64,000 bases of DNA from Macrolepiota albuminosa. Lineage: Eukaryota; Basidiomycota; Agaricomycetes; Agaricales; Agaricaceae. Within the stretch, counting starts at the first letter, position 1; every line of letters starts with the position of its first letter. The notes beneath the pieces are model-generated. The model did not search any database, was not told where the DNA came from, and saw only the letters and a program-made list of their open reading frames with translations. The DNA lies in assembly GCA_027475525.1 (NCBI GenBank), contig JAMWFC010000090.1, positions 372,001 through 436,000 of the forward strand. The letters run 5' to 3'. Positions 36,380 to 48,220 of this stretch are shown here, piece after piece. Both the position numbers and the translations under genes were made by a program.

Positions 36380-39300
36380 CTTTGAGAAAGGATATTGACA
36401 CCAGACCTTAAATTCCCTTTGACCAGTACTCTTATCTGGAAATTTATCAAATGCACTGTGTCACATACTTGAACCTCTTGTCCATTGTCTCTTTGTTTCC
36501 TGTTCTCTGTTTTCTCCTAACAATTCTGTCTTGCTCTGGCTCCTGTATCCTCATTGACTGTCCTATCATTGTGAAGTCAATTAACCAGGTCACCAATGAG
36601 TGGGAGCAGGTAGCAGTTCTTCTTGGTGATCTTATTGAGTCCTCATTATTGAGTCCTTGGTAGTCAACACAAAGTCAGAGCAAACTGTCCTTCTTCTTGG
36701 CAAATAGTACCAGAGCTCTAGGGCAGAGGCTGAGGGGTGGATAAACCCCTTTCTGAGCATCTCATCAAGGTAGTCCTTGAGGGTGTGGAGTTCAACTTCT
36801 GACATGTTGTATATCTTGCCAAAGAGCAGGGAGGCCCCTTCCTTGAGGTTAATTATATGGCCATAGGAGTGGTGAGGGGGGATCTCCTTGGCATTTTCTT
36901 TGGGGAACATGTCAGCAAATTCATGGTACTCTGGGGGAACTACTTCTTGTAAAATCTGCTCTTCAGTCTTTCTCTCTGGGGGAATAGTATCTGTCCATAA
37001 GTGTTCTTTTGGAAGAGAGGGAAAGATGTGTAGCTGGAATGTGGGGGTCCCCTCTTGCATAAGGTGGGCAAAGGGAGAAGCCCCAATAATCTTGATATCA
37101 AGTGCCTCTGGATTGATCAGAGGTGTTGGTCCACAAGTCAGAACATGGAAGACATATGCTTGAGACCATTTTGGGTAATTCAGCCCTTTGTACTTGCTTC
37201 AAGGAATGTTGGGGGGTCAATTGGGGATTTTGCAAACCCAGGTGGGTGTTGAGGGCATGGTCAAGGGTGTCTGGCTGAGAGGCATGGGATTTGTTCCAGT
37301 CACCAGAGTTTCAGATGTCGGGTCACTTCCAAGGGCCCAGAGGTGTACAGCAGTTGTTGGGTGTTTTTTGGGCCCTGGGAACATCATAGTGAGTATCCTC
37401 CAGTCAATGTCGGGGTTCATATCCTATAGCCAGGGTAGTCCCAACATGATCAGAGTCAGGTCATGAAGTCATGTGACCAGGAAGTCCAATGTGAATTTGA
37501 AACCATTGTCCAGGGTCACATGTCCCAAGTGAGACCTTTTGATGGGGCTGGAAGAGGAGGGGGTGCTGTCAAACCATTGCAGATTCAGGAGTTGCTTGAG
37601 AGCATTGTGGGGGAGGTCAGAGATGTCACTGATGAAGACTCTGGTGGCTTTACTGTTGATGAGGGCTAATAGAGGTCCTGGGATGCCATTCAACCTGGCA
37701 TTGATGACAAAGGACTGCAATGAGCAAGACTGGAGCCTGGGGAACCATGTGGCTTCATTGGGAGGTTTGGAGTTGGGTCAGAGCTTGGGGAATTGGGGAT
37801 GTCAAAGAGAAGCTGTTGATTGTTGGTTGTCAGCTCCCAATTCAAGCAGAGGGTGAGGTGTTGCCAGTCAATGTGGGGGTTAGTGTCCCAGAGTCAGGGG
37901 AGCTCCAGGATCAAAGGTGCAGAGGGGTGGAGTTTGATTACCAGCATCTGGAGCATCTGGAGAGTGTGAGTTTGTCTGTTGGCAAAGATGATAGGCATAT
38001 GCACAAAGTGAGTTATATCCCCAGCCATGGAGGTGTCTCTGTCAAAGAGACAGAGTTGAATGGGGACCGGGAGTCATTGAGCTGGTTCCAGAGTGGAGGA
38101 AGACCATGCTTCATCAATGAAGTTGTCCATAGTGCCACTATTGACAAGGGTGTTGAGGAGGTCTCTGGAAGGGGTGATGCAGGTTTGTGAGAGGAGGGAG
38201 TGCAAGAAGTGGGAGGGTAGGTAAGCTGTGAGAGTGTCCTGTGCAAGTGCTGTTGCATGAAGGTGAGAGGCTGGGGTGGAGAAGATGTTGGAGTTGATTC
38301 CGCAATTTAGTGCATCTTCCAGATCTAAATCACTGGGTCATTTTCTGAGTACTCATAGGTGGCATCCTCTCCTTCAAAAGTCCAGGTGGCATGTCCCATA
38401 GTCTGTTGTTGGGGGCACTCAGGAGATGAAGTGGTCTTTCTCACTGCAAAGTATACAGACACCTTCCCTTCTCTGTCAATCCTGCACATCCTTTGGAACC
38501 TCAATCCAATGCCATCCCTTTTTCTGAAGCCTGTTATCTTGGAGGACCTCTTTGTCCTGTTTGTTGGCAAATTCAGAGTTGTCTGAGTCTTCCAGAGTTT
38601 TGCTGGGGATTGAGATACATATCATCAGGGTCATTGATGGCCATGGCAGAGTTGAGTTGGGCCTGGGGGCAGGCACTGCTACCAGGGTTAGCATTGGGGG
38701 CTGCAACTTACTGTGGGGTGGCTGCTGGAGAAAGGGGTGGACTGAGGTTTTGGTTTGGAGGATTGGGAGGTTTGTCAGAGGACCAGGACAGACCTCCTTG
38801 CATGTTCCAGGAGATCTGGGAGTTTAAGTACTCATAGCAGTCTTCCCAGTAGTGCTGGTCAATGTGTATGACAAGAGCCTTGTATCCATTGTAGGAGGGT
38901 TGTTTCAGGGCAAGCTGGAGGACATCCTTGATGCATTGTGGCAGTGCATAGCAGAGGGTGTACTGGAGAGCACTGTAATTTCAACCTGTCTCATAAGCTT
39001 CCTTCTTAAAATGTACAATAAAGGTAGTGAAGCATTCTTTGGAGTGCATCTGGGGGTTGAAGAGGTTGTCCTCAGCTTTGGCCATGGTGTCATAGATCTC
39101 AAATTTCCCTGAGAACTCATCAATGAAGACTTGCCAGCAGGAGAGTGCTGGATTGTTGGGGTCAAACTGAATGAGGGCTGTGTAGTGGTCAAAGGTAATC
39201 CTCTGGAAGTATGAGGTGGCAAAGATAACTCTGGAGCTGTCAACCTGAAATGTGAGCAGCTTTGCCTGAAACATATTGAGACATTGGGTTAGGAATGTAC

Positions 39301-40219
39301 GCCATTTTTGGGGGTCCCAACCTGTAAACATGTTGGGTTTCTGAATGTCCAAATGTCCTTTGTGGATGAGGGCATCACAGGCATTGTCTAGTCTGGCTGC
39401 ATTATGGGGAGGGAGTCCTGTATTGTAGTAGTAATAATAGTGGTTATCCCCCCCTCCATGGGGAGAAAAGACGCTGAGTGCAGGGCTCCACCCTTCTAGA
39501 GGGCCTCCTCTGGGTGGCTCACCTGAGGGTCCCTGGCCTGAGGATCCGTTGTCCTAAGGGGGGTTGTTCCTGTCAGGGGGAGGTCCTGGTCTTCATGCAG
39601 GGGGTGGCGGAGGTGGCAGGCTGGTGGGCCATCCTCAGGTGTTGACCAGGGGTGGCAGAGGTGGTCAGGGAGGTCTTGCAGTGCCAGGCCAGGTGCCAGG
39701 TTGCATGGAGGGTGTTCAATTTGGGATGGTTGAGCCTTCATTGGGGGCTGCAGGAGGTTCTGCAGATTGAAGTGGGGCAAGGGGTTGTGATGGAAGTTTG
39801 GCTCAGAAGGTGCCAGGGCAGTCATGGGGAGCAGGGCCAGGGTCATTGCAAGTGCAGGGCATCAGTCGTTGTCACCTCAGGTGAGCTCATCAATGTAGCA
39901 TATGTAGTGTGTAATCTGTACTGGTGGTGTCAGCCTGGAGGTTTACATAAGCCAGAGTTTGCCAGAGTTTGCCCCTTATTTGTGCAACTGTTTGTGTAAG
40001 CAATTTTTGAGTTTTTAAGGTTTTGTTGTACTGTACAGTTGTTTTCCATGCTTCAGAAGGATCCAACCTGGCATAGGGAATCCCTAGACTTGTTTTTTTT
40101 GGATCTTCCTTTGCCAGGTGAGTAGTTATCATGATATTGTCAGTATAGATTCTAATACACTCTGGATCTCCCTCTGCCAGCTGTGTGACTGAGCCACAGC
40201 CTCCAGAGGTTGCCCTTAC
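36380..40219 (-). pseudogene. Decayed Ty3/Gypsy element, LTR to RT
   Basis: On the minus strand from the right: an LTR fragment (about 39890-40219, TGTAAGGGC at its end), a Pro-rich gag start, a gag core (39352-38905: MFTGWDPQKWRTFLTQCL, YFQRITFDHYTALIQF), a decayed zinc-knuckle region near 38480, a protease-like region (about 37720-37400: LINSKATRVFISD) and the RT N-terminus (37060-36632: YHEFADMFPKENAKEIPPH, LKDYLDEMLRKGFIHPSAS). It breaks off inside RT near 36400. Many frameshifts and stops are present. The whole block is poor in CG and rich in TG/CA. No intact protein can be made. Confidence 0.75.
39890..40219 (-). repeat. 5' LTR fragment of the decayed Gypsy element
   Basis: About 290 bp match the solo LTR at 53398-53915, including GTTTTGTTGTACTGTACAG, CCTGGCATAGGGAATCCC and the terminal GCCCTTACA at 40219. 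The outer part of the LTR is missing or too diverged to align by eye. Confidence 0.75.
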
Positions 40220-41916
40220 AGGTGCCCTTGAAGTCATCATGTCTGAATTCTGTGAGTAATGCCCTTGTCCATTGTGCAAAGGTCTCTAGTGAGATTCTGA
40301 GCAAGTGGAGCACCTCATCGCATCGACATTTGTACTCCTTGAAGCATCATCATCTTATAGGCAATAGAGGTGTCCATGCAGGTGGAGTGGTGGCCAGGTA
40401 GTGTTGAGGCTAGTAGTAATGGTTGGGAGGTCCATGGAGTTGAGGAGCAGGACGTTGGTAATTGTAGTAGAGGGTGGGGATGAAGGGACCTTTACTCAGA
40501 AGAATTGGTCGAGGTCCACTGGGGATGGGTGGGGTCTTTGGTAGACCCTTGGAGATGCTCCAGTACAAGGAGATCTCCACTGGTCATGCCATGGCTAGGT
40601 TGGGCAGAGGGGCCCAGCTGGCTGAGGGCCCTAGATTGTAGAGGGATGGGTCAGGGGTCCAGTAGCAGTGGATGTGTTGGTGTTTGTGTGAGAGAGGTGG
40701 GTAGACAGGGCAGGAGGTCTGTGTGGAGTAGTGGTTGGTGATACAATGCTGTACCAGCAGTCAGAGACACACCATGCACCAGAAGTCAAAATAAACATTT
40801 AATTATAGGCTGAAAACTGTAAGCCTCCTGGTAGCAGTCTCAACAAAAATATATCTCCAAAACATCCCAATAAATACACAGAAAAGTACAGAACAACAGG
40901 CAGGGACCAGCTCAAACTATCAGCTCAACAATAGTCCAACCACTGTAATGGGGAGGGGAAAAGTACAGAACAACAGGCAGGGACCAGCTCAAACTATCAG
41001 CTCAACAATAGTCCAACCACTGTAATGGGGAGGAAAGCATGAGAGCTGGCAGAAGTGACAAAATGGGATCAAATTGTGATGATCTAGATCAAGATCAGAT
41101 CTGACAATGCCTGATTTGACATGACTGAAAGGGAAAAAGGAAAAGAAGCATGGAATGCAGGGAAGTGCTAAAAGGGAAAAGAAGGATCTATAAATGGGAT
41201 CATGCTAAATGGAGCTGAAGCAAATGGGAAGTGGCAATCAGAAACATCTGGAGGAATGGTGGAACTGGTGGAATTGAAACAGGCCTCCCAAAAGGGAAAT
41301 TGAACTATTAAATATATTCCGGAGGCTGGGGAGTTTACAACAAAGAGTCATGTGTAGATAGTGGTCTGTGCACCAGAAAAACAGTATAAATAGCCCAAGT
41401 TTAGTAGAGAATAGATAGGCAATTGATAGGCAAAGGCTTGGTGATTCCCAGAGAGTGAATTGCTTAGGCTGGAGTTTGTTGAGAAACCTCTATTTTCCAA
41501 AATATTATTAAACTCATTCAACATTATAATACCTCAAAACCTCTGCTTTCTGCAAAATTATTGAAAGCATTCAAAACAATAAGAGTTTATTTTGTCATCA
41601 AAGTCAGTATGGATTGAAGGTCCTATTGTACACTAGCAAGCCCTGAAACTATTAGTACTACTTGCAACCAAGCACTACATTGGGTACTGGGCATCAGTAA
41701 GAGTTAGTCTGATAGCCTGTGGGGTAGTAGGTGTAGGCAACTCCTATGAACTGTGCTGACTGTACCAGTTTGTGCATTGTCAATTTTGTCACTGCTTATT
41801 GTCTTTACTAGTTTTTGGCAATTATTACTTATTTAGATAGGTATATATACATTATTATATATATCTATTTGTAACTCTATGCATACCAGAGACCATTACA
41901 TGGTCTGAAAAGGGGG
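40220..41916. other. CpG-poor repeat-derived region without an intact gene
   Basis: No coding frame is supported. The right end leads with GAAAAGGGGGTG into an LTR-like unit, so at least the right part is the internal 3' region of another dead LTR element on the plus strand. The sequence is rich in CA/TG and nearly free of CG, like the neighbouring dead Gypsy element. Confidence 0.45.
40881..41033. repeat. 77-bp-period tandem duplication
   Basis: Period 77 with 76 matching bases. A single mismatch at the edge (G against A) is the only departure from the other joins. Non-coding. Confidence 0.93.
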
Positions 41917-42253
41917 TGTAACATCTTAGGTTACTTATTGTTTCTATGTATGTATTGTGACAGCTGAAGCTTAGATAAGCTTCAGCTCTTATTTTCATAC
42001 CTAGTAGTATTGGACAATCCAATAAGGATTCTGGTTCTATTGTGTGAATTGAGCTACTACAACTTTGTAAACCCTTACAATTTGCCAGCCTTCAGATGCT
42101 GTTCTCAATGTGGATCTGTTCCTGCATTGAGACCATTGGCATAGAGTACAGAAGGATCTCTAGTGAGGATGCCTGGGGGAGTTGATCTGCATCTCCTCCA
42201 ATTTGCAGTATTGTGTGGGTACCTACATGTTCCTTTCAGGGGATCCTGTTACA
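41917..42253 (+). repeat. Orphan 3' LTR with polypurine tract
   Basis: The ends form a perfect inverted pair, TGTAACA at 41917 and TGTTACA ending at 42253. GAAAAGGGGG lies directly before it, as a polypurine tract should for a plus-strand element. No matching 5' LTR or pol was found nearby, so only the 3' end of the element survives. Confidence 0.55.
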
Positions 42254-42819
42254 ACTTCTGCATATGAACATTTGTACAGTGGGCTTGAGGGTTTCTCCAT
42301 CTGTGTTTGGTGTTTTACCTTTGGGTAGTTGTCGGAAAAATGTCTCGGGCCGAATCAGGCCGAATCAGGCATGATCAGGTTACTTTAGATAGGCCGAATT
42401 TTCAGGTCTGATCATATAAGTGTCGGCTCATCAGACGTTGGTCTGATCAGGAACAAGGTCTGATCAGACCTGGGTTTGATTGGGCCTAATTGATGACAAG
42501 GAAGATTTTGGGTAATCAGGCCTAAGCGATGACAGCATGATCAAGATTCAACAGTCACTATTCTATCAATATACTTACTTATTATTGTTCATTCAGCGGT
42601 CCCTCCTTTATTGATCTACTTATTAATTATTGTTCATTCAGCGGTCACTAATTGTTCACTACTTACTTATTATTATATTGTTCATCAATCTGCGTGCGGA
42701 TCATTTCAGTTGCGTAGTAGTCATTTTATTAGATACTTACTTATTCATTCATGATAGTTAACTACTGTTAATAATTGTTAGTGATGTTTGTTACTAATGA
42801 ATAATCATTACTTACCATA
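42254..42819. repeat. Low-complexity and short tandem motifs
   Basis: From about 42350 the motif TCTGATCAG(G) or its complement recurs many times. At about 42575-42660 the stretch TTATTGTTCATTCAGCGGTC occurs twice with 47-bp spacing. This may be the body and tail of the SINE-like unit that starts at its right on the minus strand. Confidence 0.4.
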
Positions 42820-42897
42820 ATGGGGGTTTGAACCTGGAGCCTCGCACGTAGCTCTTGATAGAAATATGAACAATAATTACCACTACACCAAGCATCC
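42820..42897 (-). repeat. tRNA-derived SINE-like head
   Basis: On the minus strand an A box TGGTGTAGTGG (42880-42890) is followed 45 bp later by a B box GGTTCAAACCC (42824-42834). This is the internal promoter of RNA polymerase III. The acceptor and T stems do not pair properly, so it is not a working tRNA. A tRNA-derived SINE is the best reading, but no second copy is visible in the window. Confidence 0.45.
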
Positions 42898-42954
42898 GAT
42901 ATTACATATAGAACACAGGTTTAATATATATGATATCTGTGTGAATAGCTTGGT

Positions 42955-43663
42955 TACGTCGCAGATCGCTTCAGGTGGGGCATCTGGGTATGGGGCTTAT
43001 GGCGGGGTCTTGATCTGTGTTGGCCTGTGGGCCTGTTACAGTTCTCCTGCTCTACCTGCGTGTCCGCATACATGGGATGTCTTGGCCTCCCGCGGTGTGT
43101 ATTCCTAGCTGCGCCGTCCTTTGTTTCATCGTCTCGCTCCGTCCTTCCCTCCTTCCTCCGCTCCTTCACTCCCTCTCGTCTACCTCGTCCTCCACCAGAC
43201 CCTCTATCTCTTCCCTGTCCCTTTCCATCCTCCTCCACCAACTCTCCTCTGCCTCCTCGTTTTCTTCATCGTCTATTGTTGGCATCGTCTTCCGTATGTT
43301 CTTCGTACCTGTTTTTGTGAACGCTCCTGACTTTCCTAGAAATTTCACCATGGCCTCAATTCCTTTCTTGGTGCCCAGCAGCGTTCCCAATTCCAGCCGT
43401 TCATCCGCCTCGCACAGTATATGTCGATATTCTTCGTACCTCGGGCATACTTGAATGATGTGTTCCCTCATCTGGTATTGCTCTCCGCAGGGGCATCCTA
43501 TGGGCTCGTTAGTTACAAACTTTGCATAGTACTCACCAATGAATGCGTGTTTTGTCCGACATTGCGTGAGCCTCCCAAATACTTCTCTCGGGGTGCAGGT
43601 GACAATGAGCGAAAGACATAATAGAGTGCAAGATAGTTGATTTTGACAGGTGTACAAGTCCAA
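42955..43663 (-). pseudogene. 3' end of a non-LTR retrotransposon (LINE, Tad1-like), 5'-truncated
   Basis: The minus-strand frame 43663-43166 contains FGRLTQCRTKHAFIGEYYAK followed by the C-terminal CCHC motif IGCPCGEQYQMREHIIQVCP and YEEYRHIL. This is the typical end of agaricomycete LINE polyproteins. Nothing of the RT domain is present, so the copy is 5'-truncated as usual for target-primed insertion. The tail is Glu/Arg-rich and the frame probably ends within 43.0-43.2 kb. Confidence 0.75.
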
Positions 43664-43682
43664 GATACATAGTCAACTACAT

Positions 43683-45703
43683 TTACTTTCGAGATCTTAT
43701 AGTACATTTTCCAGTAGGCTGTTCAATGTCTTCGGGTGACTGCTCAGGTGTATTCAAATTAGGCTTACCCCAACCTCTACTCCCCCTACCCCTTCCTCTT
43801 CCAGCAGCTCTGCCACGACTGCGACTTGAACCATGGTTTCTGGGCTGAATCAGCTTTGAAGCTTCTTGAGGTGCTGCCTGAACCGAATCTAGCAAATCCA
43901 TCTGCTCGTGAAGGGAGAGTGTTTCAAGATCAACAGAACCGCAAGGATCTTGAGAGTACCATGTGGGAGCAGGCTCGAACTCATCTGGATTAGCACCAGA
44001 CTCTTCAAATTCTGAGTCAGATAAGGTAGTCGAGCCAGGAGCAAATGCAGCTAGCCGCTGCATAGCTGACCCCAACATTAACGGCATACTGCTAGCAGAC
44101 CGAGTTGAGGCAATAGAAGATACAGGCTGCTCTAATACGGTTGTAAGAGTGATGGAAGTCTTAGCTGAAGCCACAGTTGGACTCGAAGCCTGCTTTATTA
44201 TTGGCATCAAACTTGCAGATTGAGGTGCCCTTGGAGGTGGAGCTACTTGTGTAGCAACGTGTTCGGAATCTAAAGAATCGCTTTGAGCCCATTCGAAATC
44301 TTTTTCTACATCCAAAGTGCGACCTTGACTAGTTGCATTCAGCAAAGCCTGCCGCGCAAGTTCCTGCTCATTGCATGCAGATGGTACACTTGAATGATGC
44401 ACAGCATCAGGTACACCAGCAAAGACTACGCGATCCCAGTAGGCGAAGAGATCGGAGACCCAGGAATTGCGATCAATAGTCATTTGATCAATAAATTTCT
44501 TGCGTTCCCAAAATGCAGTACTGTAAGAAATGTGCGTTATCTTGCCTATAGCAGAAAACTCTTTGTCAGCTGACAAAAGATAGACGGCCTATCAATAGAA
44601 ATAACAAGTCAATATTACTACACCGTTACTTATGACTGCAAGTACTTACAATATTGACTGATGCCGAAATCAATCCTGATGTGGTCTTGATACTCCCCCA
44701 TTTCATTCCGATCACATTTGAAGAAATCTTCCCAGTCAACAAAGAGCCTGGCCCAAACAATAAAAACCGAGCAATCTATTGAAATCCTCAGTATGAATAG
44801 TCTAACAAAGTTGTAGTAATATAGTATTACCTTCATCAGTACTTGATTCTTGAACATTTCATCCGCATAAAGCTTCTCAGGATTGGAGTAGATAATTGGA
44901 CAGAACAGATCATATTTCAAATTTGCATCTGTTGGTTTGCGCGAAATCAAGCGAAGACAAGATTTATCGTTGCAGCGGTTGTATGCTTGATCCCAACAAG
45001 CACTAGAGATGTTGAGTCCTGCAAAGATCTTCTCAGCATACTTCTGAACATTTGAAACAGAAGTAGAGCAAAAAGATTGGACTTGCATGAAAACCTAATA
45101 TATGTTAGAATTGATACTAAGGAGCGCAATATAACAAAACTCACTGCATCTCTGAAAGGTGGGAGATGCTCAATAAAACTATGAAACTCTGGAAGCATCA
45201 CATCGTAGAGCTCATATGTGGCACAGAGAGTATATAAAGCAGCCTCGTCTTGAGCAGATAAGGTAAGAGTTCGATTGAATGATGGGCGCTGATCAGGGCA
45301 GCGCTGTAAAAAAGCAGCTTCATCTGGCCAAAGCTCATATAAAAGGCCATACTTCTTTGAAAGGTGCACGATTTCCGACTTGTGAGGAATAAGGCGAGGG
45401 TGAGTAAGCCATTGAACTTGATTGGCTGTAGCATTTGCAGTATCGCTATGCTGATTCAGAACTTTCAATGCACTAATCTCATCCTCTAGTTGCGAAATTT
45501 CATTGCGCTGATCAACCAATACATTGCGACAAGCTGCAAGTACCTATAGAAATAGTAAGTGCCACTGTGCGAAATAGATAACAGTTGTTGAATAAACTTA
45601 CATTTTGTAGTTCTGAAATAGTGGGTGAGCGGGACCCCAGTGCAAGAAGAATCATACCAAGAACGTCGTCAGTGGTTAGCAGTTTAGTAGACATAGAAGG
45701 CAA
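43683..45703 (-). CDS. DUF6698-like protein, five exons, intact
   Basis: Exons 45703-45602, 45543-45145, 45094-44831, 44775-44650 and 44588-43683 are all multiples of three with GT-AG introns. They give about 598 residues. An N-terminal coiled coil (NEISQLEDEISALKVL) is followed by ADEMFKNQVLMK joined to IARFLLFGPGSL. Next come MKWGSIKTTSGLISASVNI and AVYLLSADKEF, then WVSDLFAYWDRVVFAG. The fourth and fifth blocks match what I know of DUF6698, an agaricomycete-specific domain of unknown function. The C-terminus has an Arg/Gly-rich run (RGRAAGRGRGRGSRGWG) suggesting nucleic-acid binding. It may be a domesticated or element-borne gene given its surroundings. Confidence 0.7.
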
Positions 45704-46869
45704 CTGTAAGACTTAGACAGCTATTAAAAAAAAACGGCACCTTATATACCAATAGCAGCTACGTTGCAATTCCAAAATGCATGTCCGATTCGGTGGGAGA
45801 ATATGCGACGGTCAACTTGATAATAATATAATAATAACACTCATCAATCAAGAACTTATTATGACAAATTGAAAGTATTAATCACCGATTTTCTCTAAAT
45901 CTGCTCCTCCGCAAATCCAGTCTAAATCCAGAAGCACAATTCAGACTAAAAGTGTTGTGTGCTGCACCTGGACCCTAGGCACAGGGGTGATTCCACTAGT
46001 GGTGCACACGCATTTACTCTGCCTTGCACCTGAACTTGAATTGTTTAAGAAGTTGACATAACATCTGTTATCCCAGACGATTATTGTGCAAGGCCAATTT
46101 AAATACTAAAACATCATGATAAAGTCAGCAGCAAATCATCAGAATCGGAGAGATTTCGACGACAGACTTAACAATCATCAATGATAATATCCTTCAAAGT
46201 AATTTAAACAACCTCCAACTTAATGCCGTGACTAGTCTATATTAGCACTAAGGATCTTTCCGCCTTGATGATGTACGAGTACCGGCACAAAGAAGCTTGA
46301 AGATTCAGATAATAATAAATGAGCGAGATTCAGAGTCCATGCAAGAATGCAGCTTGCATGATTATTAATGTTCATAATAGAACTCTCCAGTCTATTGACA
46401 AAAATAACAGCAGCTTAGATGGAAAAATGCAAACTCCCAGTAACCAGTTACGTTCAAGCTAATGGCAAACAGCTCGTATGATTCGGCTAGGCCAGAATGT
46501 CGTGGCTGAGTGCCAGAAGCAAACAGGAACAGTATCCAGAAGTGCAAAGGAGATGCGCTCAGAATAGCAGGCAAAAACTTACCACATTCATGATTTAGAG
46601 GTTCACCAATTCAGCGAGTCAGAGACCATGATTGCAACTGATGAACTTCGTTGGCTTTCTCATCACTTAGCAGGTACAGGATAAAGACTCAACAGGATGT
46701 AGACAGAACACATTTCAACGTTTTTGTGACTACCGATGAGTGCCATTCCGGCGGCTTGTTGGGCAGATTGTATGGCTTGATTGTACAAAGAGGGACGTTG
46801 AGCATAGAACCTAGATGCAATGGTGCAGACTGAAACTACATTGAGCTACCAAAAGAAACACCAATTCAG
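45704..46869. other. Region without a supported gene
   Basis: It includes the likely promoter of the DUF6698-like gene (transcribed leftwards) and repeat debris. The GC-rich insert at about 45950-46035 (CTGCACCTGGACCCTAGGCA) stands out from the AT-rich flanks. Nothing more can be supported. Confidence 0.4.
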
Positions 46870-48080
46870 ATCATCACTCACTAACAGTGAACAAGAAGGG
46901 ACTGCGCCAAATGTTCATCTCATTATTGGGCTTGGAGAAAAAATCATTCGGGCCCAAGGAAGAAGAATCCACATCAGTTGGGGGCGAGAGCACAGGCAAT
47001 TGAAAGGCCGAGAATGACGCTAAATCCTGACGACAGGGGCTGCTAAATAGGGGCTTGAGCTGTGTTTGGAGGCTGTGACCACGTTGGGCGGTGGGCCTGA
47101 TGGAATGAGTGGTCGGGGTAGAATGAATCATTAGTCGCTCTACGCTTAGTGTCAGCGAATTCGCCATGAAATAAGACATGTTCTTACATTGAGTTGCGCA
47201 GCCCAGGTGGCGGCGCCATCCGAAATGGTTGGGGTTGTACGTTGGACTTCCATGTGCAAAACAGGTTACTGGTTGAACCTGGGTCTGGGTGGAAAATCCA
47301 GTGTCTGTGACTGCGTGGACTGCTTTCCCCGGTGCATCGTCTGGTGGTGCTTGTTTAATAGGTAACGGTCGTGGGGGAAATATTGTATCAATTTCAGGTA
47401 TGGATCCTATGCCCAGCAATGTTGACGTCAACAAGATAAACCAGACGCATCGTAAGGATAACATACCCAGGGCACATAGACCTTCAAACGCCTCCCATAG
47501 CTGCGGGTTCAGGCTTAAAGCTTGTCAAAAACTAGGCAAAGCTTTTTCGGGAAGGTTGCCTTTGAGTGCCATGGTGCCCGATTGACACCGCAGTGCCGCC
47601 TCTTGAGGGAATGGGTTTGCAACCCTCTGACTTGTAGATGCTAGCAAATGAAATGCGCGTCAATATTTACATCTATCTCCAATAAAGAATACGCACCAGA
47701 CGGGACATAATTCTGGTCGTGCATTGATGCTTCCAGAGCCTCGCATGCCTGTCGATATTGCCCTAAGGCAGTGCAGCATTTGGCTTTAATTTCCAGGCAG
47801 CCACTGCAGAGATTAGTGGAGGGTTGGTTGACTAGGGATAATGCAGAGTATGTCTGTCCTTCTCGGAGAAGGGCGGTGGCATAGAGGTGACGCGAGTCGT
47901 GGCCATGCTTGTCCAGGGAATAGTACCTCTCTGCATGAAAGACAGCAGTCTTAGTGAGATCCGCGTCAAGACATGACCACACAAGTGACTGATAGCGTTG
48001 TGCAAGATGAGGTAGAACTGATGGGGGTAGGTCGTGCTACATGCAGTCGCAGCTGGTCGTTGTCGACGCCGACATTGGGA
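46870..48080 (-). pseudogene. CDC27/APC3 N-terminal fragment
   Basis: Minus-strand exon 1 gives SLVWSCLDADLTKTAVFHAE, RYYSLDKHGHDSRHLYATAL and LVNQPSTNLCSGCLEIKAKC, the N-terminal TPRs of the anaphase-promoting complex subunit Cdc27. After a GT-AG intron, MALKGNLPEKALPSF is followed by an in-frame TGA (47525-47527) and QALSLNPQLWEAFEGLCALG. A further intron leads to SIPEIDTIFPPRPLPIK. The fragment fades out in the unstructured linker near 46.9 kb and the C-terminal TPR superhelix is absent. The start region also has an in-frame TAG. As Cdc27 is essential, a complete copy should exist elsewhere. Introns are retained, so this came from DNA, not cDNA. Confidence 0.75.
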
Positions 48081-48220
48081 AGGTGAGTTTATTTGATGTG
48101 GTGGACAAAAAAGGGTCGCGTTTGTAGCGCAAGGGCGGTGGAAGGACAGCAGGCGGTGGCAAAAAAACAATCAGAACCAGGAGATCGGCCTCGATGTTGA
48201 TTCTCTCCAGCACACGTGAC

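Noticed and set aside
39955..39977. Short duplication GCCAGAGTTT
   Set aside because: Period 11, unlike the 77-bp joins; ordinary slippage.
37188..39999. Several plus-strand ORFs rich in Gly/Val/Trp
   Set aside because: Antisense to the decayed Gypsy gag and protease; composition results from TG-rich decay.
42820..42897. Functional tRNA gene
   Set aside because: Boxes A and B are fine, but acceptor and T stems do not pair and no anticodon loop can be placed.
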